Shown here piece after piece: positions 8,687 to 16,087 of a stretch of DNA of 16,087 bases. The translations under genes were made by a program, and so were the position numbers. Every line of letters starts with the position of its first letter. Positions within the stretch are counted from its first letter, which is position 1. The DNA comes from Porphyromonas sp. (GTDB lineage Bacteria > Bacteroidota > Bacteroidia > Bacteroidales > Porphyromonadaceae): the NCBI GenBank assembly GCA_003640335.1, contig RBKG01000054.1, forward strand, positions 1-16,087. The letters are read 5' to 3'. The notes beneath the pieces were generated by a model. That model did no database searches. It was not told where the DNA came from and worked only from the letters and a program-made list of their open reading frames with translations.

Positions 8687-10117
8687 TTACTTTAGAGGCT
8701 TAATATCTAAACGTACAGGGCGTATCATATTCTCTGGCTCAAGGATTTTATCCAAATCTTCTTTGGTAAGAATACCATGCTCAATAATGAGCTCATATAC
8801 ACCTCGACCAGTCTCGAGCGCTTCCTTAGCAATCTTTGTTGAGTTCTTATATCCAATAATAGGATTGAGTGCTGTTACGACTCCAATGCTATCATGCACG
8901 TAACTACGACATTTGTCTTCATTCGCCGTAATGCCGTCGATACACAAGCGACGTAGCGTATCAAACCCATTAATAAGTAAATCAATAGACTCAAAGCAAC
9001 ATTGCGCCATCACTGGTTCCATTGCATTAAGCTCCATCTGAGAAGCATCACCAGCCATAGTTACACAAAGGTCATTACCCATTACCTTATAGCAAACTTG
9101 ACTCATAACCTCTGGGATAACAGGATTTACCTTTCCTGGCATGATAGAGGAACCTGGTTGCATAGCTGGCAGATTTATTTCTCCTAAACCGCAACGAGGA
9201 CCACTTGAGAGCAAGCGTAAGTCATTACAAATCTTATTGACCTTAACGGCAAGACGACGTAGAGCAGAACTGTAACCAATCATCTCACTAGTATCGCTTG
9301 TAGCTCCAACTAAGTCATCAGTTTTAACTACATTCCAACCCGTAATCTGAGCAATAGCCTCTGTACAATAGTCTGCATATTCAGGTTCTGAACAGATACC
9401 CGTACCAATTGCTGTTGCTCCCATATTGATTGATAGGAACTGCTCTGCAGCATAATCTAAGTTCTTGATTTCATGCTCTAGTATCGAAGCGAATCCCGAG
9501 AAAGTCTGACCTAAGGTCATAGGCACAGCATCTTGGAGCTGTGTGCGTCCCATTTTCAAGACATGAGCAAAACTATCAGCTTTACGCTTAAGTGAGTCTA
9601 TCAAATCAAGTAAATGAGGTCTTAGCTTAAGATGAGATGCATATAAACCAAGATGGATAGCTGTGGGATAAGCATCATTAGTAGACTGAGAGCCATTTAC
9701 ATGGTCATTAGGAGTAAGATACTTAAACTCTCCAGGCTGATGCCCCATAATCTGCAATGCTCGGTTACAAATAACCTCATTTGCATTCATATTGGTAGTT
9801 GTACCTGCACCTCCTTGTATCATATCAATCGGGAAATGCTCGTGATGCTTTCCTTCAAGAAGTTCATTGCAGGCTTGTAAGATTGCTTCTTTCTGTTCAT
9901 CAGAAAGCAATCCTAGACGATGGTTTGCGATAGCAGCACCGGCTTTTGTCCAGGCTAACCCATGAATAAACAAAGGGTAAGAAGACAAGCGGAAACCGCT
10001 AATATTGAAGTTCTCTATTCCTCTAAGAGTCTGAACTCCATAGAGGAAATCATTACTGATCTGGCGTTCACCGATCAAGTCACTTTCTACTCGAAAGTCA
10101 TTGGCTTTAGTTGCCAT
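8687..10117 (-). CDS. aspA: Aspartate ammonia-lyase (aspartase)
   Basis: Aspartase converts L-aspartate to fumarate and ammonia in the cytoplasm; in anaerobes the fumarate can feed fumarate respiration. The 476 residues are collinear with E. coli AspA (478). QGGAGTTTNMNANEV (101-115), NDHVNGSQSTNDAYPT (137-152) and KMGRTQLQDAVPMTLGQ (188-204) are present. The flexible active-site loop is GSSIMPGKVNP (322-332), with the likely catalytic Ser323. The stretch KICNDLRLLSSGPRCGLGEI (295-314) is strongly aspartase-like. Residue 328 is Gly, as in fumarases, where E. coli AspA has Ala; the whole-protein resemblance still favours aspartase, and class II fumarase is the alternative. It appears to be transcribed alone, from a -7 element 34 bases upstream to the shared terminator downstream. 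Confidence 0.92.
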   Translation of the reverse strand: MATKANDFRVESDLIGERQISNDFLYGVQTLRGIENFNISGFRLSSYPLFIHGLAWTKAGAAIANHRLGLLSDEQKEAILQACNELLEGKHHEHFPIDMIQGGAGTTTNMNANEVICNRALQIMGHQPGEFKYLTPNDHVNGSQSTNDAYPTAIHLGLYASHLKLRPHLLDLIDSLKRKADSFAHVLKMGRTQLQDAVPMTLGQTFSGFASILEHEIKNLDYAAEQFLSINMGATAIGTGICSEPEYADYCTEAIAQITGWNVVKTDDLVGATSDTSEMIGYSSALRRLAVKVNKICNDLRLLSSGPRCGLGEINLPAMQPGSSIMPGKVNPVIPEVMSQVCYKVMGNDLCVTMAGDASQMELNAMEPVMAQCCFESIDLLINGFDTLRRLCIDGITANEDKCRSYVHDSIGVVTALNPIIGYKNSTKIAKEALETGRGVYELIIEHGILTKEDLDKILEPENMIRPVRLDIKPLK

Positions 10118-10151
10118 AATCTCTATATCTTATTGTTATAAATCTTTTGAG

Positions 10152-10159
10152 CAAAGATA
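10152..10159 (-). promoter_or_regulatory. Bacteroidota -7 element upstream of aspA
   Basis: Read on the minus strand this is TATCTTTG, an exact match to TAnnTTTG. It ends 34 bases before the aspA ATG, giving a leader of about 28 nt. The expected -33 region is T-rich but lacks a clean TTTG. Confidence 0.6.
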
Positions 10160-10240
10160 CATCTTTTATTTGCCTAAAAAAACTAAGAGTAAAGCACAGC
10201 ATCACTACAATTTATAGAGTATTTCTGCTTCACTAAGAGT

Positions 10241-10294
10241 AAAAATATCGGAGGTAAGAAAACTATTAGTCATAATAGCAACTTACCTCCGATA
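10241..10294 (-). terminator. Intrinsic terminator after the valS operon
   Basis: A perfect 13-bp stem pairs 10246-10258 (TATCGGAGGTAAG) with 10282-10294. Its loop contains a second 6-bp stem (10263-10268 with 10273-10278, CTATTA/TAATAG). On the minus strand the outer stem is followed directly by five T (10245-10241). It lies 8 bases after the stop of the small minus-strand gene, so it closes the valS transcript. On the plus strand there is no T run, so it looks one-directional. Confidence 0.8.
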
Positions 10295-10302
10295 ATACTA
10301 GT

Positions 10303-10749
10303 CTATTTGCTTAGAAGTTGATTGATAAAACTATTCAATTCTTCGTCTAGATTTTCTAATAATGGTAGCGAGACCTTAATCAGTTCATCATCTAAGAAAA
10401 GCAGTTCATCAATACTTTCAAACGCATCATTAACTAAAACAACAGAAAAAGGACGCTCAAAAAGTTCACTATCCCAGTATCCTTTACCTTCCAGGCTTGA
10501 GATAACAGTTTTGAGGCATCTAATCATTTCTTTAGTTGGCTTATCAGACAATCCAACCCATGAAAAGATAACAGTCGAAGCAAGCTGTTGCTCTTCATCA
10601 TCACCATAAAGGACTACTTCACCCGTTTCAGAATTAATTCGGATAAAGAGGTCCGAAATACCGCTCTGTACACGATCGGGATTAGTATCATCAAGGAGCG
10701 ACAGAAATAGCTTCTCTAAAATCTGATGTTCTTTGTTATTAGCATCCAT
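10303..10749 (-). CDS. Hypothetical acidic protein co-transcribed with valS
   Basis: I do not recognise this family. The product has 148 residues, no signal peptide and no membrane segment, so it is probably a cytoplasmic protein. It is strongly acidic: 30 Asp or Glu residues against 12 Lys or Arg. The middle (about 29-66) looks like beta strands, with alternating hydrophobics in DLFIRINSETGEVVLYGDD and STVIFSWVGL. The C-terminal half is richer in leucine and acidic residues (FESIDELLFLDDELIKV and LPLLENLDEELNSFI) and is probably helical. The ATG lies 17 bases after the valS stop, and a terminator follows the gene, so it is the second gene of a valS operon. Its codon use and composition look like its neighbours. 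It is real because of the uninterrupted frame, the spacing and the terminator position. The function is unknown. Confidence 0.8.
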   Translation of the reverse strand: MDANNKEHQILEKLFLSLLDDTNPDRVQSGISDLFIRINSETGEVVLYGDDEEQQLASTVIFSWVGLSDKPTKEMIRCLKTVISSLEGKGYWDSELFERPFSVVLVNDAFESIDELLFLDDELIKVSLPLLENLDEELNSFINQLLSK

Positions 10750-10766
10750 ATAACCATTATCTAAGT

Positions 10767-13385
10767 TTAGAGTAAACCCTTCAGTTGTTTTAAGCTCTGT
10801 TCAATAGTCTGAATACGACTCTCGGCATCTGCTTTCTTCTTTCGCTCAAGCGCGATAACCTGCTCTGGTGCACGAGCGACAAAGTTTTCATTGCTTAGCT
10901 TCTTCTCTACTCCCAAGAGGAATTTCTTTTGATATTCCAAATCTTCCTCCAGCTTCTTAATTTCTTCTTCTGCATTAATTAGATTTGCCATTGGGACAGC
11001 AAACTCATCTGTGCCAATCACAAAACTAATAGAACCTTCACTCTTTTCCTCTGAACGACGAATTTCGGTAAGGTTTGCTAGCTTCATAAGGACAGCATCC
11101 ATATCATCAGCATAAGATGGAGCAACCTCCAATACAAGCTCTTCTCTTGGAGAGAGATTTTTGCTCGTACGGATATTACGAATAGCAGATATTATTTCTT
11201 GTGTTTGGGCAAAACGTGCAAGGAAAGCATTATCCACAGAGCCTGCTTCTGGAATAAGTGTTACCATCAGACTCTCTCCCTCCTGACGCTCCTTAAGTGC
11301 CTGCCATAATTCTTCCGTAATAAATGGCATGAAAGGATGCAACTGTGCAAGTAGAGTTTCAAGGAACTGCTCAGTCTTCCTCAATGTCTTGGTATCAATA
11401 GGCTGTCCATAAGCAGGCTTGATAAGCTCTAGATACCAACCAGAGAAATCATCACGAATAAGTTTATAGATAGCAGTAAGAGCTTCGCTAATGCGATACT
11501 TACTCATTAGGTCATCTATTTCAAGAGCTGTAGCACTGAGTTGCTGTTCAAACCACTTAATTGCGATTTCTGCATGAAGCGGTTGTTCTATATCAGAAGC
11601 CTCCCAGCCCTTAATAAGTCGGAATACATTCCAAACCTTATTACAGAAATTACGACCTTGCTCACAAAGAGCTTCATCGAAGAGAATGTCATTACCAGCA
11701 GCAGCAGAAATCATCATTCCCATACGCACACCATCTGCACCATATCTATCAATAAGGTCCAATGGGTCAGGAGAATTACCTAGACTCTTGCTCATCTTAC
11801 GACCAATCTTATCACGAACGATACCGGTCAGATAAACATTCTCAAAAGGTTTCTGTCCCTTAAACTCATAGCCTGCAATAATCATGCGAGCGACCCAGAA
11901 GAATAGAATATCTGGACCTGTCACAAGGTCACTTGTAGGGTAATAGTAATCAAACTCTTTGCTATTATCTCCTAATGCAGGAGTAAAGAGCGTTATTGGC
12001 CATAGCCAGCTAGAGAACCATGTATCTAGACAGTCTTCATCTTGACGTAAATCCTCAGATTTCAAAGATGGGTCTTGCTCTTGAGCTAGCTTAAGGGCTT
12101 CTTCTTTAGTTGATGCCACTACATAGCTACCAGATGGTAAGTAGTAAGCTGGTATGCGATGTCCCCACCATAACTGACGGCTCACGCACCAGTCCTTTAC
12201 ATTCTCCATCCAATGGCGATATGTATTTTTGAACTTTGCAGGATGAAGCTTAATATCATCATCCATAACAGCTTTAAGTGCAGGTTGAGCAAGCTCTGTC
12301 ATCTTAAGGAACCATTGCATTGAGAGTTTAGGCTCAATCACGGCATCTGTACGTTCACTATGCCCTACCTTATTAGTATAGTCTTCAACCTTTTCAAGTA
12401 AGCCTGCTTCTGCTAAATCCTTTTCGATTTGCTCTCTAACAGCAAAGCGATCCATACCAGCATAACGACCTCCGTGCTCATTAAGAGTAGCATCATCATT
12501 AAAGATATCTATTGTCTTTAGCTGATGCTTCTCTCCGAGCATATAGTCATTTACATCGTGAGCAGGCGTTACTTTGAGGCAACCTGTACCAAACTCTAAA
12601 TCTACATACTCATCCTCAATAATAGGAACAGAGCGACCGACTAGAGGAACGACGAGGCTTTTACCCACTAAATCTCTGTAGCGTTCATCATTAGGATTGA
12701 TACATACAGCTGTATCACCCATTATTGTTTCAGGGCGCGTTGTTGCCACGACAACATAACGATTCTCGCCTTCTACAAAGTAACGCAGATAGTAAAGCTT
12801 GCCTTGCTGCTCCTTATAAATTACCTCTTCATCACTAAGTGCTGTCTGCGCTGCAGGGTCCCAGTTAACAACTCGAACGCCTCGATAAATCAGACCTTTG
12901 TTATATAAATCAACGAATACATCAAAGACGCTACGGCTACGCTCTTCATCCATAGTGAAGGCTGTACGCTCCCAGTCTGCTGATGCACCTAGTCGCTTAA
13001 GCTGTTCAAGGATAATACCTCCATATTCATGAGTCCAATCCCACGCATGCTTAATGAACTCTTCACGGCTAAGGTCTGTCTTCTTAATGCCTTGGTCAGC
13101 AAGACGCTTAACAACTTTTGCTTCTGTAGCAATAGACGCATGGTCTGTACCTGGAGCCCAACAAGCATTGAAACCTTTCATGCGGGCACGACGTATCAAA
13201 ATGTCTTGAATCGTATTATTGAGCATATGTCCCATATGCAACACACCTGTCACATTAGGTGGAGGCATAACGATTGTATATGACTTACGATTATCTGGCT
13301 TTGAATGAAATAGCTTATGTTTCATCCAATATTGATACCACTTACCTTCTACAGAGGAAGGGTTATACTTGGCTTCTAACTCCAT
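10767..13385 (-). CDS. valS: Valine-tRNA ligase (ValRS)
   Basis: This class I aminoacyl-tRNA synthetase charges tRNA-Val and edits mischarged threonine. The 872 residues match the shorter bacterial ValRS form. The ATP-binding HIGH motif appears as HMGH (50-53) in [13 protein letters not shown], and KMSKS is at 530-534 in [13 protein letters not shown]1 editing domain lies between about 190 and 340, including the [13 protein letters not shown] segment. [10 protein letters not shown] is the catalytic-domain segment after it. An anticodon-binding domain follows KMSKS, and the C-terminal 65 or so residues form the charged coiled-coil arm typical of ValRS ([18 protein letters not shown] onward). 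A TATCTTTG element sits 33 bases upstream of the ATG. The small acidic gene follows 17 bases downstream. Confidence 0.98.
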   Translation of the reverse strand: MELEAKYNPSSVEGKWYQYWMKHKLFHSKPDNRKSYTIVMPPPNVTGVLHMGHMLNNTIQDILIRRARMKGFNACWAPGTDHASIATEAKVVKRLADQGIKKTDLSREEFIKHAWDWTHEYGGIILEQLKRLGASADWERTAFTMDEERSRSVFDVFVDLYNKGLIYRGVRVVNWDPAAQTALSDEEVIYKEQQGKLYYLRYFVEGENRYVVVATTRPETIMGDTAVCINPNDERYRDLVGKSLVVPLVGRSVPIIEDEYVDLEFGTGCLKVTPAHDVNDYMLGEKHQLKTIDIFNDDATLNEHGGRYAGMDRFAVREQIEKDLAEAGLLEKVEDYTNKVGHSERTDAVIEPKLSMQWFLKMTELAQPALKAVMDDDIKLHPAKFKNTYRHWMENVKDWCVSRQLWWGHRIPAYYLPSGSYVVASTKEEALKLAQEQDPSLKSEDLRQDEDCLDTWFSSWLWPITLFTPALGDNSKEFDYYYPTSDLVTGPDILFFWVARMIIAGYEFKGQKPFENVYLTGIVRDKIGRKMSKSLGNSPDPLDLIDRYGADGVRMGMMISAAAGNDILFDEALCEQGRNFCNKVWNVFRLIKGWEASDIEQPLHAEIAIKWFEQQLSATALEIDDLMSKYRISEALTAIYKLIRDDFSGWYLELIKPAYGQPIDTKTLRKTEQFLETLLAQLHPFMPFITEELWQALKERQEGESLMVTLIPEAGSVDNAFLARFAQTQEIISAIRNIRTSKNLSPREELVLEVAPSYADDMDAVLMKLANLTEIRRSEEKSEGSISFVIGTDEFAVPMANLINAEEEIKKLEEDLEYQKKFLLGVEKKLSNENFVARAPEQVIALERKKKADAESRIQTIEQSLKQLKGLL

Positions 13386-13418
13386 CTATTATAATATTCT
13401 ATACTATTTATTGTGTTG

Positions 13419-13426
13419 CAAAGATA
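13419..13426 (-). promoter_or_regulatory. Bacteroidota -7 element upstream of valS
   Basis: The minus strand reads TATCTTTG here, matching TAnnTTTG, with 33 bases between it and the valS ATG. It lies in the divergent region shared with the M3 peptidase gene. A 10-bp perfect palindrome ATGCTAGCAT (13448-13457) overlaps where the -33 element would be, and no clear TTTG is present there. Confidence 0.6.
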
Positions 13427-13585
13427 CGAATTTATTAAAACGATTGTATGCTAGCATGATATAAGTATACCACAAAACACAACATTTTCCCTATGCAAAT
13501 ACCCTATTGAAAGACAAAAAGCGAACTTGTTTTCACTATACTAGGTTAGTTGGATATAGGCTTAAAATTTCAAAGCTTATTCATT

Positions 13586-13593
13586 TAGATTTG
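13586..13593 (+). promoter_or_regulatory. Bacteroidota -7 element upstream of the M3 peptidase gene
   Basis: TAGATTTG matches TAnnTTTG and ends 8 bases before the ATG at 13602. If it is used, transcription would begin only a few bases before the start codon, giving a nearly leaderless mRNA. No -33 TTTG is seen at the usual spacing. Confidence 0.5.
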
Positions 13594-13601
13594 AATATTG
13601 T

Positions 13602-15710
13602 ATGAAAAAAACAATTATTGCACTTGGACTAGCTACTGTAATGGCGTCTTGCAGTAGTAAGAATATCTCCTCTAATGCCAATCCTCTTCTTACTGAGAGC
13701 AAATTAGACTTTGGGGCACCGGACTTCGCCGCTATTCGCTCAGAGCATTTTCTACCTGCCTTTGAAGAAGGAATGAGGCAACACCTATCTGAAATAAAGG
13801 CTATTGCCGACAATCAAGAAAAGCCCAACTTTGAAAACACGATTGTTGCTATGCAAAAGGCTGGGCAGCTCCTAAACCGAACAAGTGAGATATTCTTTGG
13901 TCTCGCTGGGGCACATGCTACCGATAGTATTAGAGCTATTGAAGAAGAAATTGCTCCTAAGTTATCTGCTCATTCTGACTCTATTAATCTCAATACAAAA
14001 CTGTTCAATAGAATTAAAACTGTGTATGAGCACGAACGAGCTACACTCCAAGGCGAGGATGTGCGACTCCTAGAAGAAGTGTATCAGGGCTTTGTCCGCA
14101 ATGGAGCTAACCTTAATAGCCAAGACAAACTTCAGCTAACAGATATCAACCGCCGTCTCACTGAACTTGAGAATAAATTCGATAATCAAATCAAAGATGG
14201 AGTAGCAGCATCTGCTGTACACATACTCTCGGCTGATAGCTTGAAGGGGCTATCTAAAGAAAATATTGCTCAAGCCAAAGCTGATGCGCAGGCTGCAGGC
14301 AAAGATGGTTATTTGATCACACTCCAAAATACTACTAAACATCCATATCTAGCCGAGCTAGACAATCGAGAGGTTCGTCATAAACTCTTTGAGGCTTCAA
14401 TAAAAAGAAACGAACTTGGAGACCAGTATGATACGCAACAAACAATTAAAGATATTGTCCTCTTAAGAGCTAAGAAAGCACGTCTTTTAGGTAAGGAAAA
14501 TTATGCATCTTGGACTCTGCAAGACCAAATGGCAAAAGAACCTCAACATGTAGAACTTTTTATTAGAAATCTGGTCAAGGCTTATCTTCCCAAAGCTCAA
14601 GAAGACACTAAAGAGCTAGAAGCATTTGCTCAAACGCTTGAGGGAAATAATTTTCACTTAGAAGCTTGGGATTGGGACTACTATGCAGAGAAGCTACGCA
14701 AATCTAAGTTTGATATCAATGAAAATGACATTAAGCCCTATTTTCATCTTGACAGCGTAGTCAAAAATGGTATCTTCTATATGGCAAAGCAACTCTATAA
14801 TATTGATTTTATAGAGCGAAACGACTTACCCGTATATGCTGAGGGAGTTAAAATATATGATGTATTAAATCAGAATAAGGAACGAATAGCTCTATTCTAT
14901 ACTGATTATTATCGTCGAGCAACAAAAGGAGGTGGAGCATGGATGAGTAATTGGGTTAGCCAAAGTCATCTATTAGGCAAACGCCCCATCATTTACAATG
15001 TCTGCAATTTTGCTCCCCCTATCAATGGAGAAACAACCCTCCTAAATATGGATGAGGTTATGACTGTCTTCCATGAGTTTGGACACGCTCTACATGGCAT
15101 ATTTGCTAATCAGAAATACGAAAAACTAAGCGGAACGAATGTCGCAAGAGACTTTGTAGAAATGCCATCACAGTTCCACGAACATTGGGCTACTGACCCT
15201 GCCGTCATAAAAAATTACGCCAAGCACTACAAGACAGGAGCGCCTATGCCTCAGGAACTAATTGACAGACTTCGAAAAGCTGCTACATTCAATCAAGCCT
15301 ATGCTCTTGGGGAAAATATCGCAGCTGTAATCCTTGATATGGCTTGGCATACACTAACGCCAGAAAGCAATATTGAGGATGTCAGAAAATTTGAGGAAGA
15401 TGCACTCGCCCACTTTGGGATGGTCAACAAACTTATCCCTCCTCGCTATAAATCTACTTATTTCAGTCATAGTATGGGAGGCGATTATTCGGCAGGCTAC
15501 TATTCATATCTTTGGTCTGAAGTTCTAGATAATAATATCTACGATTGGTTCAAAGCTCATGGAGGTCTTACAGCTAAGAACGGAGCTAGATTCAAAGAAC
15601 TGATTTTAAGTAAAGGCAATAGTGAAGATTTAAATGCAATCTTTAAAGAAATGACAGGACTTAATGAGCCTGATGTCAAAAGCCTTATGAGGGCTAAAGG
15701 TCTGCAATAA
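13602..15710 (+). CDS. dcp: M3 family peptidyl-dipeptidase (Dcp-like), predicted lipoprotein
   Basis: This zinc metallopeptidase of family M3 resembles peptidyl-dipeptidase Dcp, which removes dipeptides from the C-terminus of short peptides. The 702 residues fit Dcp (about 680) plus a leader. The N-terminus MKKTIIALGLATVMASC looks like a lipoprotein signal with C17 as the lipidated cysteine, so the enzyme is probably membrane-anchored at the envelope rather than cytoplasmic like E. coli Dcp. The zinc site is H491-E-F-G-H495 in VFHEFGHALHG, with the third ligand E520 in ARDFVEMPSQFHEHW. The substrate-binding C-terminal region includes HSMGGDYSAGYYSYLWSEV. The long helical N-terminal half is complete. 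In an asaccharolytic anaerobe such an enzyme would help in peptide feeding, but that is an inference. The gene stands alone, divergent from valS. Confidence 0.93.
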   Translation: MKKTIIALGLATVMASCSSKNISSNANPLLTESKLDFGAPDFAAIRSEHFLPAFEEGMRQHLSEIKAIADNQEKPNFENTIVAMQKAGQLLNRTSEIFFGLAGAHATDSIRAIEEEIAPKLSAHSDSINLNTKLFNRIKTVYEHERATLQGEDVRLLEEVYQGFVRNGANLNSQDKLQLTDINRRLTELENKFDNQIKDGVAASAVHILSADSLKGLSKENIAQAKADAQAAGKDGYLITLQNTTKHPYLAELDNREVRHKLFEASIKRNELGDQYDTQQTIKDIVLLRAKKARLLGKENYASWTLQDQMAKEPQHVELFIRNLVKAYLPKAQEDTKELEAFAQTLEGNNFHLEAWDWDYYAEKLRKSKFDINENDIKPYFHLDSVVKNGIFYMAKQLYNIDFIERNDLPVYAEGVKIYDVLNQNKERIALFYTDYYRRATKGGGAWMSNWVSQSHLLGKRPIIYNVCNFAPPINGETTLLNMDEVMTVFHEFGHALHGIFANQKYEKLSGTNVARDFVEMPSQFHEHWATDPAVIKNYAKHYKTGAPMPQELIDRLRKAATFNQAYALGENIAAVILDMAWHTLTPESNIEDVRKFEEDALAHFGMVNKLIPPRYKSTYFSHSMGGDYSAGYYSYLWSEVLDNNIYDWFKAHGGLTAKNGARFKELILSKGNSEDLNAIFKEMTGLNEPDVKSLMRAKGLQ

Positions 15711-15773
15711 ATAGCACTTCAAATAAAATCTACACTAGGGCTAATAAAATAAATGAGTATGGATAAGTATAAT

Positions 15774-15891
15774 TTCCTATCAATGTCCTAAACTTGAAAC
15801 TTCAGCTGTAGTCTGTGCAAACTACGGCTGAAGTTTGTGCAGACTACACGTGTAGTCTGTACAGACTTCGCCGAGTGCTGCAGAATAGGAA
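15774..15891 (+). repeat. Palindromic 22-bp-period repeat element, right copy
   Basis: Three 14-bp palindromic modules start at 15810, 15832 and 15854, 22 bp apart, with spacers ACGGCTGA (15824-15831) and ACACGTGT (15846-15853). The third module, AGTCTGTACAGACT, is a perfect palindrome. Bases 15830-15869 form a 40-base palindrome centred on 15849/15850 with 18 Watson-Crick pairs and two G-T pairs. The core 15805-15871 matches the reverse complement of 22-88 at 63 of 67 positions. The edges carry TTCCTAT (15774-15780) and ATAGGAA (15885-15891), a possible 7-bp terminal inverted repeat. GTGCTGCAGAAT (15875-15886) is shared with the left copy. The element has no ORF and lies between dcp and yidD. 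The core is certain as a repeat; the exact boundaries are not. Confidence 0.85.
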
Positions 15892-16002
15892 GAGACCTAA
15901 ACATTTTACCTTCACATACCTTTATTTTTCAACAACTTAAGGAAGTAAGATTCATGAAGCTAACTTTTCATAAATCTACTTTTTATAATCAAGCATAAAT
16001 AC

Positions 16003-16010
16003 TAGCTTTG
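16003..16010 (+). promoter_or_regulatory. Bacteroidota -7 element upstream of yidD
   Basis: TAGCTTTG matches TAnnTTTG and ends 4 bases before the yidD ATG. A T-rich TTTT at 15981-15984 lies 18 bases upstream as a weak -33 candidate. Transcription would start at or within a few bases of the ATG, so the mRNA may be leaderless. Confidence 0.5.
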
Positions 16011-16014
16011 CACT

Positions 16015-16087
16015 ATGAATAAATTTATATCCTGGATATTTCTTATCCCAATATACTTCTATCGCAAGTGTATCTCTCCGCTACTAC
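16015..16087 (+). CDS. yidD: YidD membrane protein insertion efficiency factor, 5' part only
   Basis: Only the first 24 codons are inside the window; the frame is open to the last base. The translated start, MNKFISWIFLIPIYFYRKCI followed by SPLL, matches the conserved N-terminus of YidD (the Haemolysin/UPF0161 family), whose hallmark is FYRxxISPL ahead of a cysteine-rich CRFxPTCSxY motif. That second motif would lie beyond the window end and cannot be checked. YidD is a small, inner-membrane-associated protein that helps YidC-dependent insertion of membrane proteins. Upstream is the TAGCTTTG element. The truncation is due to the window edge, not a mutation. Confidence 0.85.
   Translation, partial: MNKFISWIFLIPIYFYRKCISPLL

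Larger units (their letters stand above)
15711..16014. other. Intergenic region between dcp and yidD
   Basis: This 304-base stretch has no convincing gene; the longest start-to-stop run noticed near 15753 encodes about 12 residues. Bases 15711-15773 are AT-rich with no T-tailed terminator that I can see, so the large palindromes of the repeat element (about 15774-15891) may be the only structure ending dcp transcripts. Bases 15892-16002 are AT-rich and lead into the yidD promoter element. Confidence 0.6.

Noticed and set aside
8687..10117. Class II fumarase instead of aspartase
   Set aside because: The loop reads GKVNP as in fumarases, but the rest of the protein, including QGGAGTTTNMNANEV and KICNDLRLLSSGPR, is closer to AspA.
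10322..10609. 95-codon plus-strand frame opposite the small valS-linked gene
   Set aside because: Its serine-rich, low-complexity product is what antisense of an acidic protein gives. The minus-strand frame has operon spacing and a fitting terminator.
1..16087. tRNA or rRNA genes, prophage, transposase, toxin-antitoxin or defence system
   Set aside because: No cloverleaf, rRNA segment or matching protein was seen. All long frames are accounted for by housekeeping genes and one small unknown.

Overview
The window looks like ordinary core chromosome from an AT-rich member of the Bacteroidota, most likely Bacteroidales and possibly close to Porphyromonas. Three things point there. The -7 element TAnnTTTG, typical of that phylum, precedes several genes (thyA, aspA, valS, the M3 peptidase and yidD). 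Shine-Dalgarno sequences are mostly absent. The neighbourhood dxs-trkA-trkH and the protein variants also fit. The placement is an inference; no rRNA or other species marker is present.

Layout. Bases 1-103 hold a palindromic 22-bp-period repeat element. Bases 215-8597 are one rightward block: a DUF2156 acyltransferase-like protein, thyA, folA, hisS, dxs, trkA and trkH. From thyA onward the gaps are only 9-20 bases, and trkA and trkH overlap by 41 bases, so an operon is likely. A 52-base near-perfect palindrome (8618-8669) acts as a shared terminator where this block meets a leftward block: aspA (8687-10117), a small unrecognised acidic protein (10303-10749) and valS (10767-13385). The last two form a pair with their own terminator. 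A divergent promoter region (13386-13601) separates valS from a rightward secreted M3 peptidase lipoprotein (13602-15710). After it come a second copy of the 22-bp repeat element, in inverted orientation (about 15774-15891), and the start of yidD, cut by the window end.

Function. thyA and folA form the usual dTMP/tetrahydrofolate cycle: thymidylate synthase makes dihydrofolate and DHFR recycles it. hisS and valS charge tRNAs, dxs opens the MEP isoprenoid pathway, and trkA and trkH are the regulatory and channel subunits of a potassium uptake system. aspA links aspartate to fumarate, often important for fumarate respiration in anaerobes. The M3 peptidase probably trims oligopeptides at the envelope. 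yidD assists membrane protein insertion.

The only structure not explained by housekeeping genes is the pair of repeat elements near the two ends. They are 63/67 identical over their core, lie 15.8 kb apart in opposite orientation, and are built from 14-bp palindromes spaced exactly 22 bp apart. Their non-Watson-Crick stem positions are nearly all G-U compatible on the same sense strand of both copies. I saw no CRISPR array, tRNA, rRNA, prophage, transposase or defence gene.
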